Assembly: GCF_029714305.1 (NCBI RefSeq)
Contig: NZ_CP121647.1
Location: forward strand, 186,001-250,000
Length of the DNA stretch: 64,000 bases
Origin: Bradyrhizobium sp. CB3481
GTDB taxonomy: Bacteria; Pseudomonadota; Alphaproteobacteria; Rhizobiales; Xanthobacteraceae
Direction: 5' to 3'
The position numbers were made by a program, and so were the translations under genes. Position 1 is the first letter of the stretch; every line of letters begins with the position of its first letter. A model generated the notes under the pieces. That model saw only the letters and a list, made by a program, of their open reading frames with translations. It was not told the DNA's origin and ran no database searches. Shown one piece after another: positions 1 through 9,308 of this stretch.

Positions 1-304
1 CGATCAGGCACAGCTCCTGCAAACCATCTCGCGCAACCTTGCCGATCTCGAGCGCAACATCGAGCAGCTAAAGTCGAACCAGCAACAAATGGTCAGCGAC
101 AATGCAAAGGCCATTGCGGAGCTCAAGGCGAGCCAGGAAGAGATGAAGCGCGCGCTCGCAAAAGCCTCCGATCAGGCCGCGCCGAGGGTGTCCCCGCCTG
201 CGACGCAGCCCGCTCCCAGCGTGCGCAGGCCGGAGCGGCCACGACCGCAAGCAAGATCGCGGCCCCGATACCCCAGGGAATGGCTCTACGACGACGATTG
301 GTAG
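1..304 (+). CDS. C-terminal part of a coiled-coil protein (5' end outside window)
   Basis: The frame is open from the first bases of the window and stops with TAG at 302-304, so the start lies upstream. The visible roughly 100 residues begin with a heptad-like, Gln/Leu/Asn-rich stretch (QLLQTISRNLADLERNIEQL) that looks like a coiled coil. A second charged helical segment follows, then a Pro/Arg/Ala-rich tail ending in WLYDDDW. Short proteins of this make-up are common hypothetical proteins in Bradyrhizobium. No domain of known function is recognised. An internal ATG at 89 is unlikely to be the real start because coding character continues upstream of it. Confidence 0.6.
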   Translation, partial: DQAQLLQTISRNLADLERNIEQLKSNQQQMVSDNAKAIAELKASQEEMKRALAKASDQAAPRVSPPATQPAPSVRRPERPRPQARSRPRYPREWLYDDDW

Positions 305-436
305 CCGCGCGGTCGCGCAGCTGGCCTGACGTCGCGCAAAAAAATCTGGGATACCATCGAGAACAAACGCATCGCCAACTGACCCCGCACCGCGTCATCG
401 CATTTTCACATCCCTGCCGCGCCTTCTCCTCCCACT

Positions 437-450
437 TGCCAATTTTGGCA
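437..450. promoter_or_regulatory. Short inverted repeat upstream of the MBL-fold gene
   Basis: Arms TGCCAA and TTGGCA are separated by TT, about 80 bp before the start of the metallo-hydrolase gene. It could be a binding site for a dimeric regulator; nothing in the sequence names the regulator. The rest of 305-529 shows only AT-richer promoter-like sequence near 490-515. Confidence 0.2.
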
Positions 451-529
451 GGCGGGCGCAGCCTGTAGCTGCGGATGAATCTGTCCGGGCATAAAACTGC
501 AATACATAAAATTAGTGGAGGGAAGAGGC

Positions 530-1501
530 ATGACGACGAATCTTTCGCGACGGTCTTTGCTTGCGCTTGGCGCCGGTTTCGGCGCTTCAACGATGCTCGG
601 TGGCAGTGCGCTGGCCAAGGCGCCCAAACTCAACACCCAGACGCCCTATTGGCACCGCTTCACCGTTGGTGATGCAGAAGTCACCGTTGTCTCCGACGGC
701 CCGCTTCCGCTCGGCGACCCCTCCGGCACCTTCACCGGCGTGCCGAAGGAGGAAGTGAAGAAGATGCTCGTCGACAATTTCATGAATCCCGACAATGTCG
801 TGCTGGAGCAGAACTCGCCGGTCATCAACACCGGCGACAAGCTGGTGTTGTTCGACACCGGCATGGGCACATCAAAGGCGTTCGGGCCTACGACCGGCCA
901 GCAGCAGAAGAACCTTGCTGCCGCCGGCATCAAGGCTTCCGACATCGACGCCGTCGTCTGCACCCACGCCCATATCGACCATATCGGGGGCCTCGTCGGG
1001 GCGGACGACAAGCCGCTCTTCCCCAACGCGCAGGTCTATATTTCACAGGCCGATTACGACTACTGGACCGACGAGAGTAAGCTCGGCAGCCCGTTAAAGG
1101 ACTTCGTGATCCATGCGCGCAAGAACCTGCTGCCGGTGAAGGATCGCCTGGTGTTCATCAAGGACGGCCAGGAATTCCTGCCCGGAATCCAGGCGATCGC
1201 CGCGCCCGGACACACCGTTGGCCACACCATCTTCATGGTGAGCTCGGCGGGCAAATCGTTCTGCTTCCTTGGCGACCTCACGCACCATTCGGTGCTGCTG
1301 ATGGAGAAGCCGCGAATGGAATTCTCCTATGACACCGATCCGAAGCAATCTGCGGCGTCGCGGGTGAAGCTGCTTGACATGGTGGCTGCCAACAAGATCC
1401 CGGTGATGGCCTACCACTTCGCCTGGCCAGGATACGGCCACGTCGCCAAGAACGGCGATGGCTTCCGCTATTATCCCGAGCCGATGAACATGCAGCTTTG
1501 A
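530..1501 (+). CDS. Tat-exported MBL-fold metallo-hydrolase
   Basis: The 323-residue protein starts at ATG 530, seven bases after a strong GGAGGG ribosome site (517-522); the in-frame GTG at 515 overlaps that site and is rejected. The N-terminus has twin arginines followed by a hydrophobic stretch and an Ala-Lys-Ala region (NLSRRSLLALGAGFGAS), a Tat-type signal, so the product is probably periplasmic. The dinuclear-metal motif HAHIDH lies at residues 146-151, with a later GHTVGH histidine motif and GDLTHH. This is the metallo-beta-lactamase fold used by lactonases, glyoxalase II-like enzymes and others. The substrate cannot be read from the sequence. It stands alone in its orientation, with no obvious operon partner. 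Confidence 0.85.
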   Translation: MTTNLSRRSLLALGAGFGASTMLGGSALAKAPKLNTQTPYWHRFTVGDAEVTVVSDGPLPLGDPSGTFTGVPKEEVKKMLVDNFMNPDNVVLEQNSPVINTGDKLVLFDTGMGTSKAFGPTTGQQQKNLAAAGIKASDIDAVVCTHAHIDHIGGLVGADDKPLFPNAQVYISQADYDYWTDESKLGSPLKDFVIHARKNLLPVKDRLVFIKDGQEFLPGIQAIAAPGHTVGHTIFMVSSAGKSFCFLGDLTHHSVLLMEKPRMEFSYDTDPKQSAASRVKLLDMVAANKIPVMAYHFAWPGYGHVAKNGDGFRYYPEPMNMQL

Positions 1502-1767
1502 GATAAAGTGTCCGGGGCCGGCGCTCAGACCGGCTCCGGATCATCACGATGCCGTCATGCGCGCGGCTTGCAGGCTGCGTCGAGCGTTGAATGGGCGTAC
1601 CGTAGAAACGATCGCCGATGACCGGAATTGGTTTCCTTTAGGCGAGCGAAACACCGTGAGACTGGCTGCAAAGGCAACATGAGCGTCAGGCCGCAGGACC
1701 AGCAGGCGCCCAAACCGAAATACAGAGCCGTCTCGACCGCTTGGCAGCCAGTATGGAGGCCCAGCAA

Positions 1768-1947
1768 ATGACCAAAGACTTCGTAGCCATTGGCGCTGGC
1801 ATGCTCATCGTGGGGTTGGGAATATGGAGCTTTCAGCACGATCCGCAAAACACGCGACCTGCGGAGATGCAGGTACGCATTCTCGCCGACGACCCGGCGC
1901 TGAAACACGTTTCGGAAAATAGCCCCTACATGCGAACGGAGCGCTGA
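1768..1947 (+). CDS. Small single-span membrane protein, hypothetical
   Basis: This 59-residue reading frame starts at ATG 1768, eight bases after GGAGG (1755-1759). Longer versions from 1741 or 1753 would run through that ribosome site. Residues 5-24 (FVAIGAGMLIVGLGIWSFQ) form one membrane span, followed by a short polar tail. No family is recognised. Support is the ribosome site and the sensible membrane topology; the overlapping minus-strand frame has no such features. The flanking 1502-1740 stretch holds no other convincing gene. Confidence 0.4.
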   Translation: MTKDFVAIGAGMLIVGLGIWSFQHDPQNTRPAEMQVRILADDPALKHVSENSPYMRTER

Positions 1948-2103
1948 ACACAATCAGCGCTGACTGCCTGCGTTGACGATCCGTAGTTGTGCCGGGCAGG
2001 CCAGCGCCTTGCCGCCGCGCGTTTCTTTGCACCTATGTTCTCCTATTGTTCTTGACTTATCCTCCGGTTCCCCGCTACCTTCGATTGCGTCACGAGGGGC
2101 AGC

Positions 2104-3642
2104 ATGGTTGCGCGGGTATCTACGGTAGCCTTTGAAGGGATCGAGGCCCGCGCGGTCGACGTACAGGTGCAGGTCGCGCCGGGGTTGCCGGCCTTTGCGA
2201 TCGTGGGTCTGCCCGACAAGGCGGTATCGGAAGCGCGGGAGCGGGTGCGCTCGGCGCTGATTGCCTCGGGACTGGCGCTGCCGGCGCGGCGGATCACGGT
2301 CAACCTCGCCCCGGCCGATCTGCCGAAGGAAGGCAGCCATTATGATCTGCCCATCGCGCTCGGGCTGATGGCGGCAATCGGCGCTATCCCGCCGGATGCG
2401 CTGAACGGTTTTACCGTGCTCGGCGAGCTCGGGCTCGACGGCTCGATCGCGCCTGTCGCAGGCGTGTTGCCGGCTGCGATCGGCGCCAACGCGCGCGAGG
2501 AAGGATTGATCTGCCCCGCCGCCTGCGGCACGGAAGCGGCGTGGGCGAGCCCCGACATCGAGATCATCGCGGCGAAATCGCTGATCCAGATCGCCAACCA
2601 CTTTAAAGGCACGCAGGTGCTGTCGCGCCCGCAGCCGAAAGTGCACGAGGCGGAAGCGACGCATCTCGACCTCAGAGACATCAAGGGCCAGGAAAGCGCC
2701 AAGCGCGCGCTGGAGATCGCCGCGGCCGGCGGACATCATTTGCTGATGATCGGCTCGCCCGGCGCCGGCAAGTCGATGCTGGCGGCGCGGCTGCCCTCGA
2801 TCCTGCCGCCGCTGTCGCCGTCGGAGCTTCTGGAAGTCTCGATGATCGCTTCCGTCGCCGGCGAAATCCGCGACGGCGCACTCACTGCGCGGCGCCCGTT
2901 CCGCAGCCCGCATCATTCCGCCAGCATGGCTGCGCTGACCGGCGGCGGCCTGCGTGCGAGGCCCGGCGAGATTTCGCTGGCGCATCAGGGTGTCTTGTTT
3001 CTCGACGAGCTGCCGGAGTTCGATCCGCGCGTGCTGGATTCGCTGCGCCAGCCGTTGGAGAACGGCGAGGTCTCGGTCTCCCGCGCCAACCACCGCGTCA
3101 CCTACCCGGCGCGCTTCATGCTGGTCGCCGCGATGAACCCGTGCCGCTGCGGCCAGGCCTATGATCCCGGCTATTCCTGCAGGCGCGCACCGGTCGAGCG
3201 CTGCACCGCCGATTACCTGATGCGCATCTCCGGCCCGCTGATGGACCGCATCGATCTGCGCATCGAGGTCCCGGCGGTGACCGCCGCGGACCTGATCCTG
3301 CCGCCGCCGTCCGAAGGTTCGGCAGAAGTCGCAGCCCGCGTCGCCGCCGCCCGCGATATCCAGCTTGCGCGCTATGCGGCGGCCGGCATGCCGCAGATCC
3401 GCACCAATGCCGAAGCGCCGGCCTCTCTACTGGAGACGATCGCGCAGCCCGATGCGCAGGGACAAAAGCTGCTGCGCGATGCGGCCGAAACCATGAAGCT
3501 CACCGCACGCGGATACCATCGCGTGCTGCGCGTCGCGCGCACGCTCGCCGATCTCGACGGTGCGGAAAAAATCGGCCGGCTGCATCTGGCCGAAGCGCTT
3601 TCGTATCGCGCACTCGCCGAGGATTTGCGGCGAGCGGCATAA
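2104..3642 (+). CDS. comM: YifB/ComM-family Mg-chelatase-like AAA+ ATPase
   Basis: The 512-residue protein has the standard order for this family: an N-terminal Lon-protease-like subdomain (residues about 20-130), the Mg-chelatase AAA+ domain with Walker A GSPGAGKS (about 217-224) and Walker B LFLDELPEF, and the C-terminal Mg-chelatase domain. The PCRCG segment typical of YifB proteins is present. ComM homologues are hexameric helicases that promote branch migration during integration of transformed DNA; YifB is widespread in bacteria not known to be competent, so the role here is inferred. It is a single gene with no coupled neighbour. Length agrees with the family. Confidence 0.93.
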   Translation: MVARVSTVAFEGIEARAVDVQVQVAPGLPAFAIVGLPDKAVSEARERVRSALIASGLALPARRITVNLAPADLPKEGSHYDLPIALGLMAAIGAIPPDALNGFTVLGELGLDGSIAPVAGVLPAAIGANAREEGLICPAACGTEAAWASPDIEIIAAKSLIQIANHFKGTQVLSRPQPKVHEAEATHLDLRDIKGQESAKRALEIAAAGGHHLLMIGSPGAGKSMLAARLPSILPPLSPSELLEVSMIASVAGEIRDGALTARRPFRSPHHSASMAALTGGGLRARPGEISLAHQGVLFLDELPEFDPRVLDSLRQPLENGEVSVSRANHRVTYPARFMLVAAMNPCRCGQAYDPGYSCRRAPVERCTADYLMRISGPLMDRIDLRIEVPAVTAADLILPPPSEGSAEVAARVAAARDIQLARYAAAGMPQIRTNAEAPASLLETIAQPDAQGQKLLRDAAETMKLTARGYHRVLRVARTLADLDGAEKIGRLHLAEALSYRALAEDLRRAA

Positions 3643-3735
3643 CGCGTCGCAACGTCAACCAGCTGGGCCGGCTCTTCGCGCAGCCGCGTCATATCGAAAC
3701 GTCGTTAAACAAGCGAAGCCTTTGCCTTTCTTTCG

Positions 3736-3749
3736 TTGATTCAGATCAA
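3736..3749. promoter_or_regulatory. FNR/FixK-type anaerobox upstream of the nap operon
   Basis: The 14-mer TTGATTCAGATCAA is an exact TTGAT-N4-ATCAA palindrome. It lies 178 bp before napE in the 284-bp gap after comM. In Bradyrhizobium, FixK2 (a CRP/FNR regulator) is known to control nap genes under low oxygen through sites of this form. The match is seen directly; the regulator is inferred. Confidence 0.8.
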
Positions 3750-3926
3750 CCCTCTGTTCCCGCGCAGCAGCTAAGGTGAATTCGGGAGGCGTGCACATTT
3801 CCTGCAACGGCGCAGGCGTGGCACGCGTCTCTGATCACATGACAACAACGCGAACGGCAATGCGGCCGCCGGGGGAACCGGCACGGCCGAATTGATGGGT
3901 TCGCTTCTGAGGCGACAGTTCGGGAT

Positions 3927-4124
3927 ATGCTCGACACGTCAGTTAAGCAGAATGCGCCGCCGGAAAGGTCCGGCACGGTCGGCCGGCGCGCCGAGCTCTT
4001 GGTGTTCGGCATCATCGCCGCTTTCATCTGGCCCATCGTCGCCGTCGGCGTGGTCGGCGGCTACGGCTTCCTCGTCTGGATGACGCAACTGATCCTGGGA
4101 CCGCCCGGTCCCCCCGGCCATTGA
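3927..4124 (+). CDS. napE: NapE, small membrane component of periplasmic nitrate reductase operon
   Basis: This 65-residue protein has a charged N-terminus (residues 1-25) and one long membrane span (about 25-55, LLVFGIIAAFIWPIVAVGVVG), then a Pro/Gly-rich end. Size, topology and position as the first gene of a nap operon match NapE, whose molecular function is not settled. A TTGAT-N4-ATCAA box lies upstream. The next gene, napF, begins 7 bp after the stop, so they should be cotranscribed. The ribosome site is weak (GGGATATG context). Confidence 0.9.
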   Translation: MLDTSVKQNAPPERSGTVGRRAELLVFGIIAAFIWPIVAVGVVGGYGFLVWMTQLILGPPGPPGH

Positions 4125-4131
4125 GGCCGCC

Positions 4132-4413
4132 ATGGAAAGCCCGGGCCCCTCGCGCCGCGCCCTGTTTCGCGGTCAATTCCTCACCAAACCGGTCGCGCTG
4201 ATCGGCGACGGCTGCCTCGCCGAAGCCGGCATCTTCTGCCGTTCCTGTGGCGATGCCTGTCCGACTTCTGCCATTCGCTTCCGTCCTCGTATCGGACTGC
4301 CGCCGCAGGCCGTCGTCAATGAGGCAGCCTGCACCGGCTGCGGCGAATGCGTCACCGCCTGTCCGGGCGAGGCGATCACGCTCGGCGCCGCGCGTCATGG
4401 AGAAGCTTCATGA
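4132..4413 (+). CDS. napF: NapF-like iron-sulfur protein, internally shortened
   Basis: This is a 93-residue cytoplasmic ferredoxin-type protein. The N-terminus SRRALFRGQF matches the start of NapF. The remainder aligns with the C-terminal half of enterobacterial NapF: GDGCLAEAGIFCRSCGDACP followed by CTGCGECVTACP. Cysteine spacing is therefore C-x7-CxxCxxxCP and CxxCxxCxxxCP, enough for two [4Fe-4S] clusters. E. coli NapF has about 164 residues and four cluster motifs, so the first pair is missing. NapF is thought to assist NapA cofactor loading in the cytoplasm. The gene overlaps napD by 4 bp (ATGA), implying translational coupling. Comparison is from memory of the E. coli sequence. Confidence 0.85.
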   Translation: MESPGPSRRALFRGQFLTKPVALIGDGCLAEAGIFCRSCGDACPTSAIRFRPRIGLPPQAVVNEAACTGCGECVTACPGEAITLGAARHGEAS

Positions 4414-4673
4414 CGGCGGACGCCACCATCCACATCTCAAGCGCGGTGGTGTCGGTGCTGCCGGAACGGCGCGATGAGGTGCTGCGCGCGCTTGCCGCGC
4501 TGCCGGACCTCGAGATCCATCAACGCGACGCCAGGAAGATCGTCATCGTGATGGAAGCGTCCGAGAGCGGCATCATCGGCACGCGTCTCGCCGAAATCGC
4601 ATGCTGGCAGGGCGTCCTGTCGGCCAACATGGTGTTCGAGCAGGTCGAAAGATCCGCCGATATCGGAGACTAG
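4410..4673 (+). CDS. napD: NapD, chaperone for NapA Tat export
   Basis: The 87-residue product has the NapD fold pattern: HISSAVVSVLPERRDEVLRAL at the start, a central IHQRDARKIVIVMEA strand and WQGVLSANMVFEQVE near the end. NapD binds the Tat signal peptide of NapA and holds back export until the molybdenum cofactor is inserted. The ATG at 4410 overlaps the napF stop (ATGA). An upstream in-frame start at 4347 lies inside napF and is rejected. napA follows after 3 bp, as expected for a coupled chaperone-substrate pair. Confidence 0.93.
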   Translation: MTADATIHISSAVVSVLPERRDEVLRALAALPDLEIHQRDARKIVIVMEASESGIIGTRLAEIACWQGVLSANMVFEQVERSADIGD

Positions 4674-4676
4674 AAC

Positions 4677-7172
4677 ATGTCACTGTCGCGACGCGAATTG
4701 TTGAAGGCGCAGGCCGCCGCCGTGGCCGCTGCAGCCGCCGGCATCGCTGCCCCTGCGGCCGCGCAACCGGTGCCGGGCGGCATCGGATCGCTGGAAATCA
4801 AATGGTCGAAAGCGCCATGCCGATTCTGCGGCACCGGCTGTGGCGTGATGGTCGGCGTCAAGGACAACAAGGTGGTCGCCACCCATGGCGACACGCTCGC
4901 TGAGGTCAATCGCGGGCTGAATTGCATCAAGGGATATTTCCTTTCCAAGATCATGTACGGCGCCGACCGCCTGACCACGCCGCTGCTGCGCAAGAAGGGC
5001 GGCGTGTTCGATAAGAACGGCGAGCTGACCCCGGTATCCTGGGAGGAGGCCTTCGACGTCATGGCGGCGCAGGTCAAGAAGGTGCTGAAGGAGAAGGGTC
5101 CGAACGCGATCGGCATGTTCGGCTCGGGGCAGTGGACGGTGTTCGAAGGCTATGCCGCCACCAAGCTGATGCGGGCCGGCTTCCGCTCCAACAACCTCGA
5201 TCCGAACGCGCGCCATTGCATGGCCTCGGCAGCGGTTGCTTTCATGCGCACCTTCGGCATGGACGAGCCGATGGGCTGCTATGACGATTTCGAAGCCGCC
5301 GACGCCTTCGTGCTGTGGGGCTCCAACATGGCCGAGATGCATCCGATCTTGTGGACGCGTCTCACCGATCGCCGGCTGAGCCAGTCGCATGTCAAGGTCG
5401 CGGTGCTCTCGACCTTCACCAACCGCAGCTCCGACCTCGCCGATATCCCGATCGTGTTCAAGCCGGGCACGGATCTGGCGATTCTGAACTACATCGCCAA
5501 CCACATCATCACGACCGGGCGGGTGAACCAGGATTTTGTGAAGAACCACACCACCTTCGTGAAGGGTACGGTCGACATCGGATATGGCCTGCGCGCCGAT
5601 CATCCGCTTGAAATGAAGGCCAAAGGCGCGGCGACCGCCGCCGCGACCCAGCCAATTGATTTCGATTCCTATGCCGCCTTCGTAAAGGACTACACGCTCG
5701 AGAAAGTATCCGAGCTGACCGGCGTCGAGCGCGGCTTCCTGCAGGAGCTCGCCGAGCTCTACGCCGATCCCAAACGCAAGGTGATGTCGCTGTGGACCAT
5801 GGGCTTCAACCAGCATGTCCGCGGCGTCTGGGCCAACCAGCTCCTCTACAATCTGCACCTCCTCACCGGAAAGATCGCCGAGCCCGGCAACTCGCCGTTC
5901 TCGCTGACTGGCCAGCCTTCCGCCTGCGGTACCGCGCGCGAGGTCGGCACCTTCGCGCACCGGCTGCCGGCCGACATGGTCGTCATGAACCCGGAGCACC
6001 GCAAGCACACGGAAGAAATCTGGCGCATTCCCCACGGCATCATTCCGGACAAGCCCGGCTATCACGCCGTCGAACAGGACCGCATGCTTCGCGACGGCAA
6101 GCTCAATTTCTACTGGGTTCAGGTCAACAACAACGTGCAGGCTGCGCCGAACAGTTCGCGCGAGACCTATCCGGGCTATCGCAATCCGGACAATTTCATC
6201 GTCGTCTCCGACGCCTACCCAACCGTCACGGCGCTATCGGCCGATCTCATATTGCCGGCGGCCATGTGGGTGGAGAAGGAAGGCGCCTACGGCAACGCCG
6301 AGCGCCGCACCCATGTGTGGCGGCAGCTTGTCAATGCGCCTGGCGAAGCGCGCTCCGACCTCTGGCAGCTCATGGAATTCTCCAAGCGCTTCACCACCGA
6401 CGAGGTGTGGCCGGCGCAGATCCTGAACGAGAATCCCAACTATCGCGGCAAGACGTTGTTCGACGTGCTGTATCGCAACGGCAAGGTGGACAAGTTTCCG
6501 GCCAGCGAGATTCCCGCCGAATACGAGAACCGCGAGTCGAAAGCGTTCGGGTTCTACGTGCACAAGGGCCTGTTCGAGGAATACGCCGAATTCGGCCGCG
6601 GCCACGGCCACGACCTGGCAGACTACGACCAGCTCCATCAGGTCCGCGGACTGCGCTGGCCCGTCGTCAACGGCAAGGAGACGAAATGGCGCTACCGCGA
6701 AGGCCTTGATCCCTACGTGAAGCAGGGCAAGGGCGTCGAGTTCTACGGCAACAAGGACGGCAAGGCGCGGATCATCGCGGTGCCCTACGAGCCGCCCGCC
6801 GAATCGCCCGACAAGGAATACGACGTCTGGCTCGTCACCGGTCGCGTGCTCGAACATTGGCACTCGGGATCGATGACCATGCGGGTGCCGGAGCTCTACA
6901 AGTCGTTCCCCGGCGCGCGCATCTACATGCATGCCGAGGACGCCCGCGCCAGGGGCATCAACGAGGGCGCCGAGGTGCGGGTGATTTCCCGGCGCGGCGA
7001 AATCAGGACCCGCGTCGAGACCAAGGGCCGCAATCGGATGCCGCGTGGCGTCGTGTTCGTGCCCTGGTTCGACGCCAGCCAGCTCATCAACAAGGTGACG
7101 CTGGACGCCACCGATCCCATTTCCAAGCAGACGGATTTCAAGAAATGCGCGGTCAAGATCATCCCGGCCTGA
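4677..7172 (+). CDS. napA: NapA, catalytic subunit of periplasmic nitrate reductase
   Basis: The 831-residue protein has the normal NapA length. A Tat signal (SRRELLKAQ, Ala-rich region to about residue 30) exports it folded to the periplasm. The [4Fe-4S] ligands are Cys48, Cys51, Cys55 and Cys83 (CRFCGTGC and NCIKGYF). Cys181 in the NARHCMAS segment is the molybdenum ligand. The rest follows the bis-MGD oxidoreductase layout, with the C-terminal dinucleotide-binding domain ending near [18 protein letters not shown]. It reduces nitrate to nitrite with electrons from NapB. In Bradyrhizobium this enzyme can start denitrification and anaerobic nitrate respiration. napB overlaps its 3' end. Confidence 0.98.
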   Translation: MSLSRRELLKAQAAAVAAAAAGIAAPAAAQPVPGGIGSLEIKWSKAPCRFCGTGCGVMVGVKDNKVVATHGDTLAEVNRGLNCIKGYFLSKIMYGADRLTTPLLRKKGGVFDKNGELTPVSWEEAFDVMAAQVKKVLKEKGPNAIGMFGSGQWTVFEGYAATKLMRAGFRSNNLDPNARHCMASAAVAFMRTFGMDEPMGCYDDFEAADAFVLWGSNMAEMHPILWTRLTDRRLSQSHVKVAVLSTFTNRSSDLADIPIVFKPGTDLAILNYIANHIITTGRVNQDFVKNHTTFVKGTVDIGYGLRADHPLEMKAKGAATAAATQPIDFDSYAAFVKDYTLEKVSELTGVERGFLQELAELYADPKRKVMSLWTMGFNQHVRGVWANQLLYNLHLLTGKIAEPGNSPFSLTGQPSACGTAREVGTFAHRLPADMVVMNPEHRKHTEEIWRIPHGIIPDKPGYHAVEQDRMLRDGKLNFYWVQVNNNVQAAPNSSRETYPGYRNPDNFIVVSDAYPTVTALSADLILPAAMWVEKEGAYGNAERRTHVWRQLVNAPGEARSDLWQLMEFSKRFTTDEVWPAQILNENPNYRGKTLFDVLYRNGKVDKFPASEIPAEYENRESKAFGFYVHKGLFEEYAEFGRGHGHDLADYDQLHQVRGLRWPVVNGKETKWRYREGLDPYVKQGKGVEFYGNKDGKARIIAVPYEPPAESPDKEYDVWLVTGRVLEHWHSGSMTMRVPELYKSFPGARIYMHAEDARARGINEGAEVRVISRRGEIRTRVETKGRNRMPRGVVFVPWFDASQLINKVTLDATDPISKQTDFKKCAVKIIPA

Positions 7173-7642
7173 AGAGGCTTCGAACCCCGCTCGCAGGCGC
7201 CCTGCTCGGCGGCATGCTGGTGCTCGCCTGCGGTGCGATCTACGCCCAGAACGCGCCCCAGATCGTGCCGCGCATCACCGGCGCGCCTTCGCCGATGGGT
7301 GATGTACCGGCACCCGCCCTGGCGCGGCCGGTCATCGACGACAAGCGGGTCATGCGCAACTATCCGGAGCAGCCGCCGGTCATTCCGCACTCGATCGACA
7401 ATTACCAGCTCACGCTCAAGACCAATCGCTGCCTCGACTGCCACCGGCGGCAGTTCACCGAGGGCTCGGGCGCGCCGATGATCAGCGTCACCCACTTCAT
7501 GGACCGCGATGGCCAGGTTCTCGCCGACGTGACGCCGCGGCGATATTTCTGCACCGGCTGCCACGTCCAGCAGACGGACGCGCAGCCCCTCGTGCCAAGC
7601 ACGTTCAAGGACATGCTTCTCGTCGGTTCCGAGAAGAAGTGA
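7145..7642 (+). CDS. napB: NapB, diheme cytochrome c subunit of periplasmic nitrate reductase
   Basis: The protein carries two CxxCH heme motifs, CLDCH (96-100) and CTGCH (136-140), and the QTDAQPLV segment typical of NapB. A signal peptide ([26 protein letters not shown]) sends it to the periplasm, where it passes electrons from NapC to NapA. The start is uncertain. ATG 7145 lies 28 bp inside napA and gives a signal with a basic n-region. ATG 7214 would leave almost no n-region. A CTG at 7169 overlapping the napA stop would give a near-perfect signal but is a rare start codon. With the 7145 start the protein has 165 residues, close to family size. Confidence 0.93.
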   Translation: MRGQDHPGLKRLRTPLAGALLGGMLVLACGAIYAQNAPQIVPRITGAPSPMGDVPAPALARPVIDDKRVMRNYPEQPPVIPHSIDNYQLTLKTNRCLDCHRRQFTEGSGAPMISVTHFMDRDGQVLADVTPRRYFCTGCHVQQTDAQPLVPSTFKDMLLVGSEKK

Positions 7643-7651
7643 GAACCGGCA

Positions 7652-8344
7652 ATGAAGCGGATCAAGGAACTGTTGATCTGGTTCTGGCGCATTGCCAGCC
7701 GCCCGAGCACGCATATCAGTCTCGGCGTGCTCGCGCTCGGCGGATTCATCTGCGGCGTGCTGTTCTGGGGCGCATTCAACACCGCGCTTGAAGTCACCAA
7801 CACCGAGAAGTTCTGCACCTCCTGCCACGAGATGCGCACCAACGTCTTCGAGGAGCTGCAACGCACCCCGCACTTCTCCAACCGCTCGGGGGTTCGCGCC
7901 AGCTGCCCCGACTGTCACGTCCCGCATAACTGGACCGACAAGATCGCCCGCAAGATGCAGGCGTCCAAGGAAGTCTGGGGCAAGATTTTCGGCACGATCG
8001 ATACCAGGCAGAAGTTCCAGGATCACCGGCTCGAACTTGCCAAGCACGAATGGGCGCGGCTCAAGGCGAACGATTCGCTGGAGTGCCGCAACTGCCATTC
8101 GGCCGTGGCGATGGACTTCACCAAGCAGACGCGGCGCGCTTCCGACATTCACTCGAGGTTTCTCGTCAGCGGCGAGAAGACCTGCATCGACTGCCACAAG
8201 GGCATCGCCCACGAACTGCCCGACATGACCGGCGTCGAGCCGGGCTGGCGCGAGCCGCCCGAACTCCGGCAGCGTCAGAGCCATCGCGAAGACCCGCGCG
8301 CCGAGCTGGCACGCTACCTCGCCGACACCGGCGCCGGGCAGTAA
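7652..8344 (+). CDS. napC: NapC, membrane tetraheme c-type quinol dehydrogenase
   Basis: The 230-residue protein has one N-terminal membrane anchor (about residues 21-42) followed by a periplasmic domain with four heme motifs: CTSCH (55-59), CPDCH (85-89), CRNCH (145-149) and CIDCH (178-182). This is the NapC/NirT family. It oxidises quinol in the membrane and feeds electrons to NapB-NapA. It begins 9 bp after napB and is the last gene of the operon. The next gene is on the opposite strand. There is no napGH, so electron input should be by the NapC quinol route. Confidence 0.97.
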   Translation: MKRIKELLIWFWRIASRPSTHISLGVLALGGFICGVLFWGAFNTALEVTNTEKFCTSCHEMRTNVFEELQRTPHFSNRSGVRASCPDCHVPHNWTDKIARKMQASKEVWGKIFGTIDTRQKFQDHRLELAKHEWARLKANDSLECRNCHSAVAMDFTKQTRRASDIHSRFLVSGEKTCIDCHKGIAHELPDMTGVEPGWREPPELRQRQSHREDPRAELARYLADTGAGQ

Positions 8345-8388
8345 TTGGTCCGGCCCCACTCACATTGGAGTTCAGGACGGGCGTCGCC

Positions 8389-8940
8389 CTATTCCTGGGC
8401 TCGCCGGTAGCGCAGCCCGCGGATCAATTCCTCGAGGTACGGCAAGACTTCAAACAGCGCGGTCAACGCCAGCATCACGACAATGTAGGTCAGGGGCAGC
8501 GGCGATTGCTTCAGGGTGAATGAGAAATCCGGCGTTCCCTGGCCGAACAATGCGGCGAAGGCCGGCCAGTGCAGCGCAATCACAAGCAGCAATCCGGTAA
8601 GCGGCAGCATCTCGAGGAAGCTATGGACGTGCTGTTCGGTCGGCGACACGTCGCGCATGGTCGACGCGTAACGTACATCCCAGATCGCGGTGGCCTCGTG
8701 AAGAAGCAGGAACGCGACCATGACGAGGATCACGCCCGAGGTAACTTCGAGAAACAGCGCCGCGAGCACCGGTACGGCCATCTCCGCAAACTGGGCGAGG
8801 TGCAGGATCGATTCGCGCCAGCCGCTTGTCTTCTCGATGTGGCTGGCGCGGTGACAGAGATAATCGGCAAAGCCGGCCGCCAGCCAGAGCGGCAGGACGA
8901 AATACATCAGCATCCCACGCAAGATCTCGTCGGCCCCCAT
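8389..8940 (-). CDS. Conserved multi-span membrane protein, function unknown
   Basis: The 183-residue product has about five hydrophobic spans (around residues 10-25, 50-80, 115-135 and 155-175). Charged, histidine-rich connectors include DYLCHRASHIEKTSGWRE and MRDVSPTEQHVHSF. I chose the ATG at 8940 because GGAGAG lies about six bases upstream; an ATG six bases earlier (8946) or the more distal in-frame start at 8991 are alternatives. Histidine pairs in the connectors could bind metal or be part of a membrane hydroxylase or desaturase-like site, but this is speculation. It converges with napC across 44 bp. Confidence 0.7.
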   Translation of the reverse strand: MGADEILRGMLMYFVLPLWLAAGFADYLCHRASHIEKTSGWRESILHLAQFAEMAVPVLAALFLEVTSGVILVMVAFLLLHEATAIWDVRYASTMRDVSPTEQHVHSFLEMLPLTGLLLVIALHWPAFAALFGQGTPDFSFTLKQSPLPLTYIVVMLALTALFEVLPYLEELIRGLRYRRAQE

Positions 8941-9308
8941 CGGCATCTCTCCGTGACCAGCCCGACGGTATAAAGAGCGGAACTCAGACAAGTTCCTGTC
9001 GGCAGCGATGCGGCACCGCGCCCGATCGTGCGCCGACGCAACGTCCGGTCGGGCCGATCACGTCATGGGGCATCGCAAAACGCGTCGATCTTCTGTTTTA
9101 CGTGGTCAGAAGGATTCCTGCTTGTCGCTGTCACCACAGCTGATGAGAATGCGAAAACCATATCCCCGTCATTGCAAGCCGCCACTCGCGATCAGGATGC
9201 CGCGGATCACAACGACAACCGGCGTCAACAGGGTGGTAACTAGTTTCGTTTACGCTCCGCCAACCATAAGCCCCATGTCGCGGGCTTATGGTGAGCGAGT
9301 AGCGTGTC
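8941..9308. other. Intergenic region with a 10-bp inverted repeat
   Basis: No convincing gene is seen in this 368-bp divergent gap. Near its right end, 9264-9273 (CCATAAGCCC) and 9282-9291 (GGGCTTATGG) form a perfect 10-bp inverted repeat with an 8-bp spacer, ending 17 bp before the next ATG. It could be a hairpin in the leader or an operator for the exported-protein gene at 9309. Confidence 0.45.

Noticed and set aside
1555..1953. A 132-residue minus-strand reading frame
   Set aside because: It has no ribosome site or recognisable domain, and the overlapping plus-strand frame at 1768 has a better start signal and a membrane span.
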